From NCBI GenBank assembly GCA_943354205.1, contig CALRBJ010000007.1, forward strand, positions 1-16,679: DNA of 16,679 nucleotides, in the 5' to 3' direction. The position numbers and the translations under genes are program-made. Each line of letters opens with the position of its first letter. Within the stretch, counting starts at the first letter, position 1. Below the pieces are notes generated by a model. That model ran no database searches. It was not told where the DNA came from and saw only the letters and a program-made list of their open reading frames with translations. The DNA comes from Candidatus Nomurabacteria bacterium. GTDB lineage: Bacteria; Patescibacteriota; Minisyncoccia; Phycocordibacterales; UBA9973. Positions 1 to 7,130 of this stretch are shown piece after piece.

Positions 1-69
1 CCAAAAAATCCTTGGTCGGCGCTTTGCGCCGTCCGCTTGAATTCGTCTTCGGAACCGTTAAGTTCCATC
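1..69 (-). CDS. Possible 5' end of a hypothetical gene, cut by the window edge
   Basis: An ATG at 67-69 opens a reading frame that stays open for 23 codons to the window edge, beginning MELNGSEDEFKRT. It starts two bases after the CCA end of tRNA-Phe, so it would be co-transcribed with it. There is no Shine-Dalgarno sequence, and a second frame on the same strand is also open over this short distance. The region also holds a GC-rich hairpin at 17-31 (six-base arms, TTT loop), which could instead be a processing or terminator-like structure, though no T tract follows in view. The function is not recognised and the call is weak. Confidence 0.3.
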
Positions 70-70
70 T

Positions 71-146
71 TGGTGCCTAGACCCAGGTTCGAACTGGGGA
101 CCCTTCCCTCTTCAGGGGAATGCTCTACCAACTGAGCTATCTAGGC
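71..146 (-). tRNA. tRNA-Phe (anticodon GAA)
   Basis: The minus strand folds as a complete cloverleaf. The acceptor stem GCCTAGA/TCTAGGC has seven pairs and the D stem is GCTC/GAGC. The anticodon stem TTCCC/GGGAA carries the loop CTGAAGA, giving anticodon GAA. The variable region has five bases, and the T arm is CCCAG-TTCGAAC-CTGGG. The discriminator base is A and the terminal CCA is encoded at 71-73. All stems pair perfectly. A weak -10 candidate TATGAT lies at 159-164. The first 12 bases of the gene and its upstream flank are duplicated further upstream (see the repeat at 209-237). Confidence 0.97.
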
Positions 147-164
147 ATGTGTTTATCGATCATA
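135..164 (-). repeat. Direct repeat copy 1: tRNA-Phe 5' end plus upstream flank
   Basis: Bases 135-156 are identical to 209-230 (22 of 22). The copy includes the first 12 bases of tRNA-Phe. On the minus strand the similarity extends upstream: TATGAT here aligns with TAGGAT beside the second copy, so a probable -10 box belongs to the repeated unit. The spacing between copies is 74 bases, about one tRNA length. Confidence 0.85.
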
Positions 165-208
165 ATCTACCATAAATAAACTATTTTGTACTATTTAACT
201 ACCAAAAC

Positions 209-237
209 AGCTATCTAGGCATGTGTTTATTTATCCT
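209..237 (-). repeat. Direct repeat copy 2: truncated tRNA-Phe 5' end and -10-like box
   Basis: This is the second copy of the repeat at 135-164. It holds the upstream flank and first 12 tRNA-Phe bases but is followed, on the minus strand, by unrelated A/T-rich DNA rather than a tRNA body, so it cannot make a tRNA. TAGGAT at 232-237 replaces TATGAT. It may be a leftover of a tandem tRNA duplication, a recombination scar, or an assembly artefact. Confidence 0.8.
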
Positions 238-242
238 ATTTT

Positions 243-542
243 TTATTTCTGATTAAACTGATTCAAAAGATCTTGCACGCTCTTTAAATCGAAATTTCCG
301 CTTGTGCCAGATTTCTTGCCCTGCAATTCGGGAATAGTATTGGTGTAGATATTCAAAAGATTTTTCAAATATGGTTCTACAAAGTAAAAGGCTCCTACGG
401 AAATTCCGACAATCACAACCCAGCGCAGAATAGTGGCTATTAAAGACCATCTTTGGGAGCGATGCAAGGAGCGAAGAAGTTTATTATTTTCCCGCGCGAG
501 CTCTAGGCTCTCGGCAAGCATTTGTTTTGTTTCTGGATCCAC
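243..542 (-). CDS. Small coiled-coil and single-pass membrane protein (CPR-type hypothetical)
   Basis: The protein has 99 residues if translation begins at the GTG at 540-542 (VDPETKQMLAESLELARENN). The frame stays open further upstream, but that extension runs through tRNA-Arg and is rejected. The N-terminal 30 or so residues are charged and helical with heptad-like leucines. They are followed by RSQRW and a hydrophobic segment of about 20 residues (ILRWVVIVGISVGAFYFVEPY), then a polar tail rich in N, Q and K. From memory, similar small proteins with a RSxRW-TM arrangement are frequent in Parcubacteria; their function is unknown. A well-spaced promoter at 549-577 places the transcript start at or next to the GTG, which supports this start. 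Membrane location is inferred from the hydrophobic segment. Confidence 0.75.
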   Translation of the reverse strand: MDPETKQMLAESLELARENNKLLRSLHRSQRWSLIATILRWVVIVGISVGAFYFVEPYLKNLLNIYTNTIPELQGKKSGTSGNFDLKSVQDLLNQFNQK

Positions 543-548
543 GAGGAT

Positions 549-577
549 AATATAGCAAAAATAACCTGAAAACTCAA
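549..577 (-). promoter_or_regulatory. Promoter for the 243-542 gene (leaderless)
   Basis: The minus strand has TTGAGT at 572-577, a 17-base spacer, and TATATT at 549-554, with the extended TGC at 555-557. A start point six or seven bases after the -10 box falls on the GTG start codon at 542, predicting a leaderless mRNA. The -35 box lies just downstream of the tRNA-Arg 3' end. Confidence 0.65.
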
Positions 578-584
578 TAATTTG

Positions 585-656
585 TGTCACTGGCGGGAAT
601 CGAACCTGCATCTAGACGTTAGGAGTGTCTTGTTCTATCCATTGAACTACAGCGAC
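585..656 (-). tRNA. tRNA-Arg (anticodon CCT)
   Basis: The acceptor stem GTCGCTG/CAGTGAC has seven pairs including one G-T. The D stem is GTTC/GAAC with loop AATGGATA. The anticodon arm is AGACA-CTCCTAA-CGTCT, giving anticodon CCT, which reads AGG. The variable region has four bases (AGAT) and the T arm is GCAGG-TTCGATT-CCCGC. The layout matches E. coli tRNA-Arg(CCT), including the CTCCTAA loop and four-base variable region. Two A-C mismatches are visible, at 31-39 in the anticodon stem and 51-63 in the T stem. CCA is not encoded: the bases after discriminator A are CAA, so the end must be added enzymatically. Confidence 0.93.
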
Positions 657-670
657 AATAGCGCAAAAAG

Positions 671-907
671 CTATTGTATCCCCAAGAGTTGCATGACCGT
701 CGGCCTATTAAAGCCTACGATCAAGTTATTGTCGATTTGGATGACTGGCACACCTAGCTGGCCGGTCAGATCTATCATTTCCTGTCTTTTAGCTGCATCA
801 GAAGCCACATCGTACTCGGTATAAGCAATACCGTGCTCTTTGAAGAATTCTTTCGCCTGGTGGCAAAAATGACAGACTGGGGTGGTGTATATGGCTACTT
901 TATGCAT
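671..907 (-). CDS. Glutaredoxin / NrdH-like thiol-disulfide protein
   Basis: This 78-residue protein has the compact thioredoxin fold of the glutaredoxin/NrdH group. The N-terminal strand (VAIYTTPVCHFC) carries the redox pair Cys12 and Cys15 in a CHFC motif preceded by the usual Thr-Pro. A cis-Pro loop (LGVPVI, Pro54) and a C-terminal GFN segment for substrate docking follow. It should act in the cytosol, reducing disulfides such as those formed in ribonucleotide reductase; the partner is not shown by the window. The CxxC spacing and length fit the family well, but CHFC is not the classical CPYC or NrdH CVQC, so the subgroup is uncertain. It lies just downstream of the ftsB-like gene, has its own extended -10 box, and is followed after 14 bases by tRNA-Arg. 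Confidence 0.9.
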   Translation of the reverse strand: MHKVAIYTTPVCHFCHQAKEFFKEHGIAYTEYDVASDAAKRQEMIDLTGQLGVPVIQIDNNLIVGFNRPTVMQLLGIQ

Positions 908-938
908 AAAATTTAAGATTTAATCCTCTAATTTCCCC

Positions 939-947
939 ATTATAGCA
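939..947 (-). promoter_or_regulatory. Extended -10 promoter for the glutaredoxin gene
   Basis: The minus strand reads TGCTATAAT, a perfect extended -10 box, between the ftsB-like stop at 960 and the glutaredoxin start at 907. No convincing -35 box was seen at 16-18 bases. The predicted start near 932 gives a leader of about 25 bases. An AGAGGA at 924-929 lies too far from the ATG (about 16 bases) for a normal ribosome binding site. Confidence 0.6.
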
Positions 948-959
948 CATGGAGCATTT

Positions 960-1337
960 TTATGGAGTTTTTTTAGAAAATATATTTTTTAAGAATTGCC
1001 AGAAATTTTGGCGGAGTGGGGCGGGTTCGTCTTTGGGCGACACTATAACCACTAGACCTTCGCCCGGTTTGGCTAGATGAAATTTGTCACGAATGTTTTC
1101 TTCCACCCCAGTATCGGTTTTTAAGCTATCTATTTCGGCATTTAGCTTGTCCTGCTCAGCTTTTAGATCTGTGATTTTTTGCTCTGCTAAATTTTTTTCT
1201 TTAGTAGTTTCAATGCTGTGCTTTACTATGCCCACCATATTATAAGAAAAAATTATCACAAAAATAGCCAGTACAGTTAGTGTAAGTTTTGAATACAAAA
1301 TATTCTGCCAACCTTTGTTCTTTTGAAATTCAGCCAT
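960..1337 (-). CDS. FtsB/DivIC-family septum formation initiator
   Basis: This is a 125-residue bitopic membrane protein. A short cytoplasmic N-terminus is followed by one membrane segment (about residues 17-35). Next comes a heptad-rich coiled coil (about 38-75, ETTKEKNLAEQKITDLKAE) and then the conserved extracytoplasmic motif GVEENIRDKFHLAKPGEGLVVI (77-98). That motif is the hallmark of the septum formation initiator (DivIC/FtsB) family, whose members join FtsL and FtsQ/DivIB to activate septal wall synthesis. FtsL and FtsQ are not in this window. The ATG at 1335-1337 sits close to an extended -10 box at 1349-1357, giving a very short leader. The gene is divergent from a microprotein ORF only 19 bases away. 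Confidence 0.88.
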   Translation of the reverse strand: MAEFQKNKGWQNILYSKLTLTVLAIFVIIFSYNMVGIVKHSIETTKEKNLAEQKITDLKAEQDKLNAEIDSLKTDTGVEENIRDKFHLAKPGEGLVVIVSPKDEPAPLRQNFWQFLKNIFSKKTP

Positions 1338-1348
1338 AATTTGCTAGG

Positions 1349-1357
1349 ATTATAACA
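1349..1357 (-). promoter_or_regulatory. Extended -10 promoter of the ftsB-like gene
   Basis: The minus strand reads TGTTATAAT; the -10 hexamer is at 1349-1354. The predicted start near 1342 leaves about five leader bases before the ATG at 1337. The box overlaps the Shine-Dalgarno and ATG of the divergent microprotein, so the two starts share the same 20 bases. Confidence 0.6.
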
Positions 1358-1470
1358 TGTTTTTCCACCGCAAACATCGCAAGAAAATTCAAATAATCTG
1401 GGGCGTTTTGGTAGTTTTTATCATCCTTTCGATGATTTTGCTCTACGCGGCTCCATTGTTTGGCAAATAA
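1357..1470 (+). CDS. 37-residue single-pass membrane microprotein
   Basis: The ORF reads MFFHRKHRKKIQIIWGVL and continues through a hydrophobic segment (about residues 14-33) to end in PLFGK. The basic N-terminus followed by a membrane helix predicts an inner-membrane protein with its N-terminus inside. An AGGA at 1346-1349, seven bases before the ATG, is the clearest Shine-Dalgarno site in this part of the window. The ORF fills the space between the divergent ftsB-like start and the convergent lepA stop, ending one base before it. From memory, short MFFHRKHK-type ORFs occur in other Parcubacteria. Function is unknown. Confidence 0.65.
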   Translation: MFFHRKHRKKIQIIWGVLVVFIILSMILLYAAPLFGK

Positions 1471-1471
1471 T

Positions 1472-3274
1472 TTAATCTGACTTCATCATCTTCAAAAATA
1501 CTTCGTGAGGGATATTTACCTTGCCCGTTTCGCGCATTTTCTCCTTGCCTCTCTTTTGCTTTTCCAATAGTTTCTTTTTGCGCGACACGTCTCCCCCGCC
1601 GACTACTTTAGAGCCGTGCATCAGCACATCCTTGCGAAAGGCTTTAATAGTTTTAGAGGACATGATTCTGCCGAGCGCCACCGCTTGTATTTTTGTTTCG
1701 AATTGCTGGCGAGGCATGACCTCGTGAAGTTTTTCTACTGCGCCCTCAGCCTCGCCCTCCGCGCGCCGGCGAGCGATCACGCGCGTAAAAGCGGGCACCA
1801 CTTCGTTTGCTACAAGAATATCCATGCGGGTGACATCGGCTTTTCTTTCGTCTGAAATTTCATACGAGATGGAAGCGTAGCCCGAGGTCACACTCTTTAA
1901 ATCATCGAAAAAGTTGCGCATCATTTCGCGCAGAGGCATCTTTACCATCATTTCGCTTCGCGCATCGCCGAAATTTTTCGTCTCGCCTATTTCTGCTTCG
2001 TGCTCAAAGAGTAGTTGCATGAGAGCGCCTAAATATTTGTTTGGAGTGATGACCACGATGTCTACCCATGGCTCTACCACCTCAGCGATTTCACTATCGC
2101 CCGGGAAAAGATGCGGTGAATACACGATGACTTTTTTGCCATTTTTCAAAACTACATTGTAAGTGATAGAAGGCGTGGTGACCACGAGCTCGAGCCCAAA
2201 TTCCCGCCGCAAGCGCTCGGTAATGATTTCCAAGTGAAGCATGCCGAGAAATCCGGAGCGAAATCCGCGACCGAGCGCACCGGAGGATTCTTCTTCATAA
2301 GAAAATGCCGAGTCGGAGAGGCGTAGACGCGAAAGCGCGGTACGCAAATCATTGAAATCATCTTGGCTCTCGGGATAAATAGAAGCCCACACGACTGGGC
2401 GAGGAGTGGAGTAGCCTGGAAAAGCCGGCAATAGATTTTTGTCGCGGATGATAGTGTCTCCCACGCTAGCTACACCTGGTTTTTTAATACCGGTCACGAT
2501 ATAGCCGATCTCCCCGGCTTTTATTTTATCCCGAGCTTCTTCATGAGGCGCAAAAATACCAACTTCGATCGGCACAAAGCGTTCACCCGATACTCGAAAA
2601 GCCAGCGGGATATTGCGAGCGATTTCGCCATCGAGCACACGTACATACACTATCACCCCTTTGTGATCAGAATATTTAAAATCGAAAACGAGAGCGCGAA
2701 AATCGTTCGGCGCTTGATAAGTGGATTTCGGCTCTGGCACACGGGCGATGACCGCATTCAAAAGATCCGGCACACCCTCGCCAGTGCGCCCCGATACCGC
2801 CAAGATTTCACTCTCATTTATATTTAAAAGCTCGGCGATTTCTTCTTTTACTTCATCTACTCGAGCCAGTGGTGAATCTATTTTAGAAATGACCGGAATA
2901 ATCACCAGCCCATACTCACGCGCCATGGCGAGCACCGAGAGGGTTTGGGCTTGCACACCTTGGGTAGCATCGACGAGAAGTATTGAGCCTTCTACCGCAT
3001 GGAGCGCGCGGGAAACTTCATATGAAAAGTCGATGTGGCCGGGAGTATCTATTAGATTCAAAATATAATCCTGCCCGCCGGAGCGCCACTCCATCCTCAC
3101 CGGCTGCATTTTTATGGTGATGCCGCGCTCGCGTTCGAGCTCCATATTGTCGAGCACCTGATCTTTCATTTTCCTTTTTTCAATCGTGCCCGTCACTTCA
3201 AGCATCCGGTCCGCAAGGGTGGATTTGCCATGGTCAATATGGGCGATAATGCTGAAATTACGTATATTTTTCAT
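1472..3274 (-). CDS. lepA: Elongation factor 4 (LepA), ribosome-associated GTPase
   Basis: The 600-residue length matches the family (about 598-600). The G domain shows G1 AHIDHGKST (11-19), G2 RGITIK (50-55) and G3 DTPGH (76-80, with the catalytic-position His80). The fourth motif reads SKID (130-133) rather than NKID. The EF-G-like domains follow, and the LepA-specific C-terminal domain ends in GKVNIPHEVFLKMM. LepA binds the ribosome, remodels elongation complexes and contributes to initiation and 30S maturation; it acts in the cytosol and partly at the membrane. Two tandem extended -10 boxes lie immediately upstream, so it is probably transcribed apart from murJ, whose stop is 41 bases away. 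The ATG at 3272-3274 gives the canonical MKNIRNFSIIAHIDHGKST start. Confidence 0.97.
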   Translation of the reverse strand: MKNIRNFSIIAHIDHGKSTLADRMLEVTGTIEKRKMKDQVLDNMELERERGITIKMQPVRMEWRSGGQDYILNLIDTPGHIDFSYEVSRALHAVEGSILLVDATQGVQAQTLSVLAMAREYGLVIIPVISKIDSPLARVDEVKEEIAELLNINESEILAVSGRTGEGVPDLLNAVIARVPEPKSTYQAPNDFRALVFDFKYSDHKGVIVYVRVLDGEIARNIPLAFRVSGERFVPIEVGIFAPHEEARDKIKAGEIGYIVTGIKKPGVASVGDTIIRDKNLLPAFPGYSTPRPVVWASIYPESQDDFNDLRTALSRLRLSDSAFSYEEESSGALGRGFRSGFLGMLHLEIITERLRREFGLELVVTTPSITYNVVLKNGKKVIVYSPHLFPGDSEIAEVVEPWVDIVVITPNKYLGALMQLLFEHEAEIGETKNFGDARSEMMVKMPLREMMRNFFDDLKSVTSGYASISYEISDERKADVTRMDILVANEVVPAFTRVIARRRAEGEAEGAVEKLHEVMPRQQFETKIQAVALGRIMSSKTIKAFRKDVLMHGSKVVGGGDVSRKKKLLEKQKRGKEKMRETGKVNIPHEVFLKMMKSD

Positions 3275-3286
3275 ATGGATTAGATG

Positions 3287-3305
3287 GTTATAGCAGAGTA
3301 TAGCA
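3287..3305 (-). promoter_or_regulatory. Tandem extended -10 boxes upstream of lepA
   Basis: The minus strand carries TGCTATACT (3297-3305) and, one base later, TGCTATAAC (3287-3295), within a tandem CTGCTATA repeat. A weak -35 (TTGCAA) lies 16 bases before the first. Predicted starts near 3290 and 3280 give leaders of about 15 and 5 bases. Two overlapping start sites would let lepA be transcribed independently of murJ. Confidence 0.55.
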
Positions 3306-3315
3306 GAATATCGGA

Positions 3316-4992
3316 TTATTGCAGGTCTTCCTCGGGAACAACAATTTTAGCTTTCCAAAATTTAGAATGTATCGTATGCCAAACTTCGTTTAGCTCCACA
3401 CTGCCCATGACTTTAAGGACGATTATGCCAACCGCGATGCCGATCACTCCAGAAAAGAAGCCTTGGCCCAAAACTCCCCAAAAAGTTCCCAGTCCAAAAA
3501 TATTGTCCAGTATGTTTAGAAATTCATAAGAAACAAAACCGATCATAAAAGAAGCGCCAAGCGACTGGAGGAATGTGCGTCGAATAAACGGCTCCCCTTT
3601 CACAAAATCGCGCTTGAAATGAATCCAGTGTAAAACAAAATTAAGAGTAGTGCCGATAGTGTACGCAAGCGGAAGCATGAGCACGGCTGTGCCATGTATG
3701 CCATCCACACGCATCAGAGATTCAAAGAAATATCGGAAGTTTGGAAAATGATTGAAAGCGTAGAGCAAGATGTACGCTAGAACAACTATAAATGTAGAGC
3801 AAACCAGATTTATGATCAAAGGCTTGCGTGTCTTGCCAGCGGCAAAAAATCCGCGGGCGAAAAGTAGAATCATGCCTTGAGAGAGCACGGATACTGCAAA
3901 GATAGCGAGCGATGCCGCCACCAAACGAGTATCGTTCCAAGAAAATCTCCCCGAGCCTAAAATCACACGAACGATTTGCGCGCGAAGAACGATAAAAAGG
4001 AAAGTGATCGGCAGTGACCAGAAGATTATCTGCTTGGCGGCAGTGCGAAAATGATTCACAAACTCTGCATGTTTTTTGTTTGTATAAAAAGAAACCAGAG
4101 TGGGAAAAGCCGCCACAGAAAAACTCATGCCGACGATAGCGAGAGGTACTGACTGGAGATTGTATGAGAGCCTAAAAACAGAAATAGCTCCGACCCCGAT
4201 CAAAGTCGCGAGCCCAGTGATAAATATAAGAGACATGCTGTTTAGAGCCATGCCTATGGTGCGCGGCAGAGAAACAGAGACTACTGATCGAACAATACTC
4301 CAATCTATTTTCATAGAAAAACGCGGAGTAAATTTATGACGAATCAAAATTGGAATTTGTATGGCAAAATGAAACAATGCTCCTATGATGACTCCCCATG
4401 CGAGACCATACACTCCAAATTTTGGATATAAAAATATCACACCGATCAAAATACCAACATTGTAAAGCACAGGAGAAAGGGCAAAAACTAAAAACTTTTT
4501 ATAGTACTGGGTAATAGTGGCAAACAAATTGGAGAACCCGAGCAATATCGGCGAGAGAAGCATGATGCGCGAAACCAAAACCACTCTAGACTCATCGAGC
4601 GCAGAAAATCCAGGAGTGATAATGTGAGTGAGGTACGGCATCATAAAGAAAACAATACCTGAACACAAAACGATGACAAAAAAGAATGTGGTGAATATGT
4701 CGTCCATAAATTTCCGCGAGGCGGAAATCGAATCTTCCATTTTTTGAGTGAGAAAAGGTATGAGCGCGGTGATGGCAGCCAAAGTGCCGATGGAAATTAG
4801 GATAAAATCTGGAATTCTAAATGCAGCGTAATAAATATCAAGATCAGAAGAAAGACCGATATTGTGCGCCAATATCCTATCTCGAAAAAGGCCCAGGATC
4901 TGCGAGAGAAGCGCAAAAAAACCGAGCAGGAATGCTGCTTGGTTTATATTGCCGAATTCCTTATGCAGAATTTTCAAAAATCTATCTACCAT
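3316..4992 (-). CDS. murJ: MurJ/MviN-family lipid II flippase
   Basis: This 558-residue polytopic membrane protein has about 14 hydrophobic segments typical of the MOP-superfamily MurJ/MviN flippases. These move the peptidoglycan precursor lipid II across the cytoplasmic membrane. The N-terminus (LGLFRDRILAHNIGLSSDLDIYYAAFRIPDF) aligns with the E. coli MurJ start and keeps the conserved arginine of the GLFRD segment and the aspartate/aromatic pair. The LRR-type arginine segment that follows in E. coli reads ILISIG here, so one usual positively charged cavity position appears to be lost, from a by-eye alignment only. Its ATG is three bases after the stop of the upstream O-antigen-ligase-like gene, indicating one operon. 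A role in exporting another lipid-linked glycan cannot be excluded. Confidence 0.9.
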   Translation of the reverse strand: MVDRFLKILHKEFGNINQAAFLLGFFALLSQILGLFRDRILAHNIGLSSDLDIYYAAFRIPDFILISIGTLAAITALIPFLTQKMEDSISASRKFMDDIFTTFFFVIVLCSGIVFFMMPYLTHIITPGFSALDESRVVLVSRIMLLSPILLGFSNLFATITQYYKKFLVFALSPVLYNVGILIGVIFLYPKFGVYGLAWGVIIGALFHFAIQIPILIRHKFTPRFSMKIDWSIVRSVVSVSLPRTIGMALNSMSLIFITGLATLIGVGAISVFRLSYNLQSVPLAIVGMSFSVAAFPTLVSFYTNKKHAEFVNHFRTAAKQIIFWSLPITFLFIVLRAQIVRVILGSGRFSWNDTRLVAASLAIFAVSVLSQGMILLFARGFFAAGKTRKPLIINLVCSTFIVVLAYILLYAFNHFPNFRYFFESLMRVDGIHGTAVLMLPLAYTIGTTLNFVLHWIHFKRDFVKGEPFIRRTFLQSLGASFMIGFVSYEFLNILDNIFGLGTFWGVLGQGFFSGVIGIAVGIIVLKVMGSVELNEVWHTIHSKFWKAKIVVPEEDLQ

Positions 4993-4995
4993 CGG

Positions 4996-7122
4996 CTACT
5001 TTTTAGGAGTAATTTTTGCTGGAGTTTGTATGGTGGTCGGCTGGTTATTGTCTGGAGCACGACCAGATTCTATGTTTGCCAAAGCTTGAGAAACATTTTT
5101 GTCATCAGGAAAAACTTGGGTGAGTATTTTAAATTGAGACAAGGAATCATTGGAGCGATTGGCATAGTAATAAGAAAGCCCTAGCACATATCTGGCATCC
5201 CAATAATCAGCTTTCAATGAAATAGCTTTTTCTAATTTAGTGATCGCTTCAGTGTAGTCTTTTTGTCCGTAAAAAAGCGCTCCATAATTAAAATATGTGT
5301 TTGGGCTCGAAGGAGACAAGGTGATAGCTTGGTCAAATGCCCCTTTGGCATTTTCTTCTGCTCCAGTGACCCCGAGTGGAACAAATTGTTGGTAGATAGT
5401 GCCCAAATTTAACCAATTCAGGTAGTTTGTCTTGTCATAAGAAACTGCGAGCCTAGCAGAATTTTCAATGTTGGAAAACAAGCCTGTAGCCTGCTTTTTC
5501 AATTCATCTTCTGAAAGTTTTTGAGTGGAGATTATTTCTGATAGTTTTCTAGTCATGAGGTTAGACAAAAAGCGATAGTATAAATCATTCTTGCCCAAAT
5601 TTGCAGCCATAGTAGCGGAATCGATTCTTTTATCTAGAGACAATGAATTGCCGGATACAGCACGGCCGAGATCAGCGGAAGCGATAAATCGCACTGAAGT
5701 AGAATAAAGGGATGTAATTGAAAAAATCAAAAGGATTACCAATGCCAGAATAGAAAAAAAGCTTTTTCTAGGATCCCCAAGATAAGAAATGTCTAATGTC
5801 TTTACTATATTTTGGCCAACTAAAACACTCAGGAAAACTCCGGTTATCACAAATGCCATCTGTATGATAAGAGCGCTTGGAGAATAAATCGCTGCAAAAA
5901 TCCACAAATAAACCGAGGCTAAAAATGAACTCGCTAGTAAAAACAGGGACAATCGATCGCGTGCGGTAGACTCGATAGTCCTTTTTATTCCTTCAGAAAA
6001 AAGGACAAATAAAAAGAATAGCCATGCGATAATAGACAAGATACCCCCTGTGATCATAAAAGTTGGGATTGAGCCGAAACCAGAATTGAATTGTGTATTC
6101 CAAAAATTAGTATTGTTTATGCCGCTGCTTTTGTACAAGTTCCATGCTTGATTAAAACGGTTTGGACCTGACCCGACAATCGGTCTGTCAAGTAAAACAT
6201 GACGACCTACATCGTAAGTAGCCGAGAGAGAGGGACGAGCATAAGAGTTTGCGATATTAAAATGCTTGGCGAGGTATGAGCCAAAAACATTTCCAGTAAG
6301 AGCAAAAGATAAGCATATCAAAATTATCGCAAAAGAAGTCACTGGGAAAACCCGGTGGACAGAAACTTTCTCTGCAGAATTAGCGGAGCTTGTGGTCATC
6401 TTGTAGACAAATACAATGAGCGCAAATATACCGAGCACTACCCAGGTGGTAGTAAAGTTTATCAATGCCAAGAAAAACAAACTAAGCAAGATGATAAAGT
6501 AGAAAAAGATCTTGGCTAAAAATTTTGGTAGAAGTATTTCTATGGACAAGAGAGAAATGATGGATAGGAGCCCAGCAAAAATAGCTAGATCGTTCCAAGA
6601 TCCCAATGGATTGCCGGCAAAAAAACTAATGAAAAAGTCTGGTAAGAATTTTGAAAAATCAACAAATAACCCACTAATGGTTAGAACTCCGACTACTATA
6701 TAAGAGATGAAAAGACCGACATATAAACTAGAAATACGTTCGCGACTTTTAAAAAATACAGATGCCAGAAACAATGCAAGCGACATGACAAGGATAGAAA
6801 AGAATGTGCCAATCTCAAAACCAGTTCCAATAAAAGAAACCATTCTTGCTTTGGAAAAGACTGATGATACCAAAAATACAACAGGGATCGAAGACAAACT
6901 TAGAAGGATGAGGCTTTTAGGTACTGATATCTTGCCATCTACTAACCGCCCGATAATCCAAAAAATAAAAGATAGGATTACTCCACCTGCAAACAAATAT
7001 CCCTTGCTCACATCGAGAGGTATCGGAACTTTCGGTATGAAAAAAAATGGTAGTAGCAGAAAAGAAGCGATGAATGTGTAAAAAGATATCCTGTCTATTA
7101 TGTGTTCTTTTGTTGAGTTCAT
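4996..7122 (-). CDS. O-antigen ligase/polymerase-like membrane protein with C-terminal TPRs
   Basis: The protein has 708 residues from the ATG at 7120-7122; an in-frame TTG at 7131 lies inside the -10 region and is unlikely. The first 440 or so residues form many membrane helices. The long segment containing SARPSLSATYDVGRHVLLDRP and IVGSGPNRFNQAWNLY matches the Wzy_C/WaaL pattern (periplasmic loop with Arg and the P-x-G-x-G motif). After the last helix, the C-terminal 150 or so residues hold TPR-like helices (NTYFNYGALFYGQKDYTEA, WDARYVLGLSYYYANRSND) and an extracytoplasmic or cytosolic tail rich in P and T. Family members transfer or polymerise lipid-linked glycans. Patescibacteria usually lack LPS, so the acceptor is more likely a surface protein or other cell-surface polymer (inference). 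It is co-transcribed with murJ. Confidence 0.82.
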   Translation of the reverse strand: MNSTKEHIIDRISFYTFIASFLLLPFFFIPKVPIPLDVSKGYLFAGGVILSFIFWIIGRLVDGKISVPKSLILLSLSSIPVVFLVSSVFSKARMVSFIGTGFEIGTFFSILVMSLALFLASVFFKSRERISSLYVGLFISYIVVGVLTISGLFVDFSKFLPDFFISFFAGNPLGSWNDLAIFAGLLSIISLLSIEILLPKFLAKIFFYFIILLSLFFLALINFTTTWVVLGIFALIVFVYKMTTSSANSAEKVSVHRVFPVTSFAIILICLSFALTGNVFGSYLAKHFNIANSYARPSLSATYDVGRHVLLDRPIVGSGPNRFNQAWNLYKSSGINNTNFWNTQFNSGFGSIPTFMITGGILSIIAWLFFLFVLFSEGIKRTIESTARDRLSLFLLASSFLASVYLWIFAAIYSPSALIIQMAFVITGVFLSVLVGQNIVKTLDISYLGDPRKSFFSILALVILLIFSITSLYSTSVRFIASADLGRAVSGNSLSLDKRIDSATMAANLGKNDLYYRFLSNLMTRKLSEIISTQKLSEDELKKQATGLFSNIENSARLAVSYDKTNYLNWLNLGTIYQQFVPLGVTGAEENAKGAFDQAITLSPSSPNTYFNYGALFYGQKDYTEAITKLEKAISLKADYWDARYVLGLSYYYANRSNDSLSQFKILTQVFPDDKNVSQALANIESGRAPDNNQPTTIQTPAKITPKK

Positions 7123-7130
7123 ATTCCTCA

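Noticed and set aside
1..134. Plus-strand frame across tRNA-Phe (reading PRPRFELGTLPSSGECSTN).
   Set aside because: This is the familiar false translation of a tRNA gene read on the opposite strand.
543..611. N-terminal extension of the 243-542 gene up to an ATG at 611.
   Set aside because: The extension is encoded by the 3' half of tRNA-Arg and by its own promoter; the GTG at 542 fits the promoter and the protein.
1521..3068. Several plus-strand frames opposite lepA.
   Set aside because: They are shadows of a clearly identified 600-residue gene and have no own motifs or starts.
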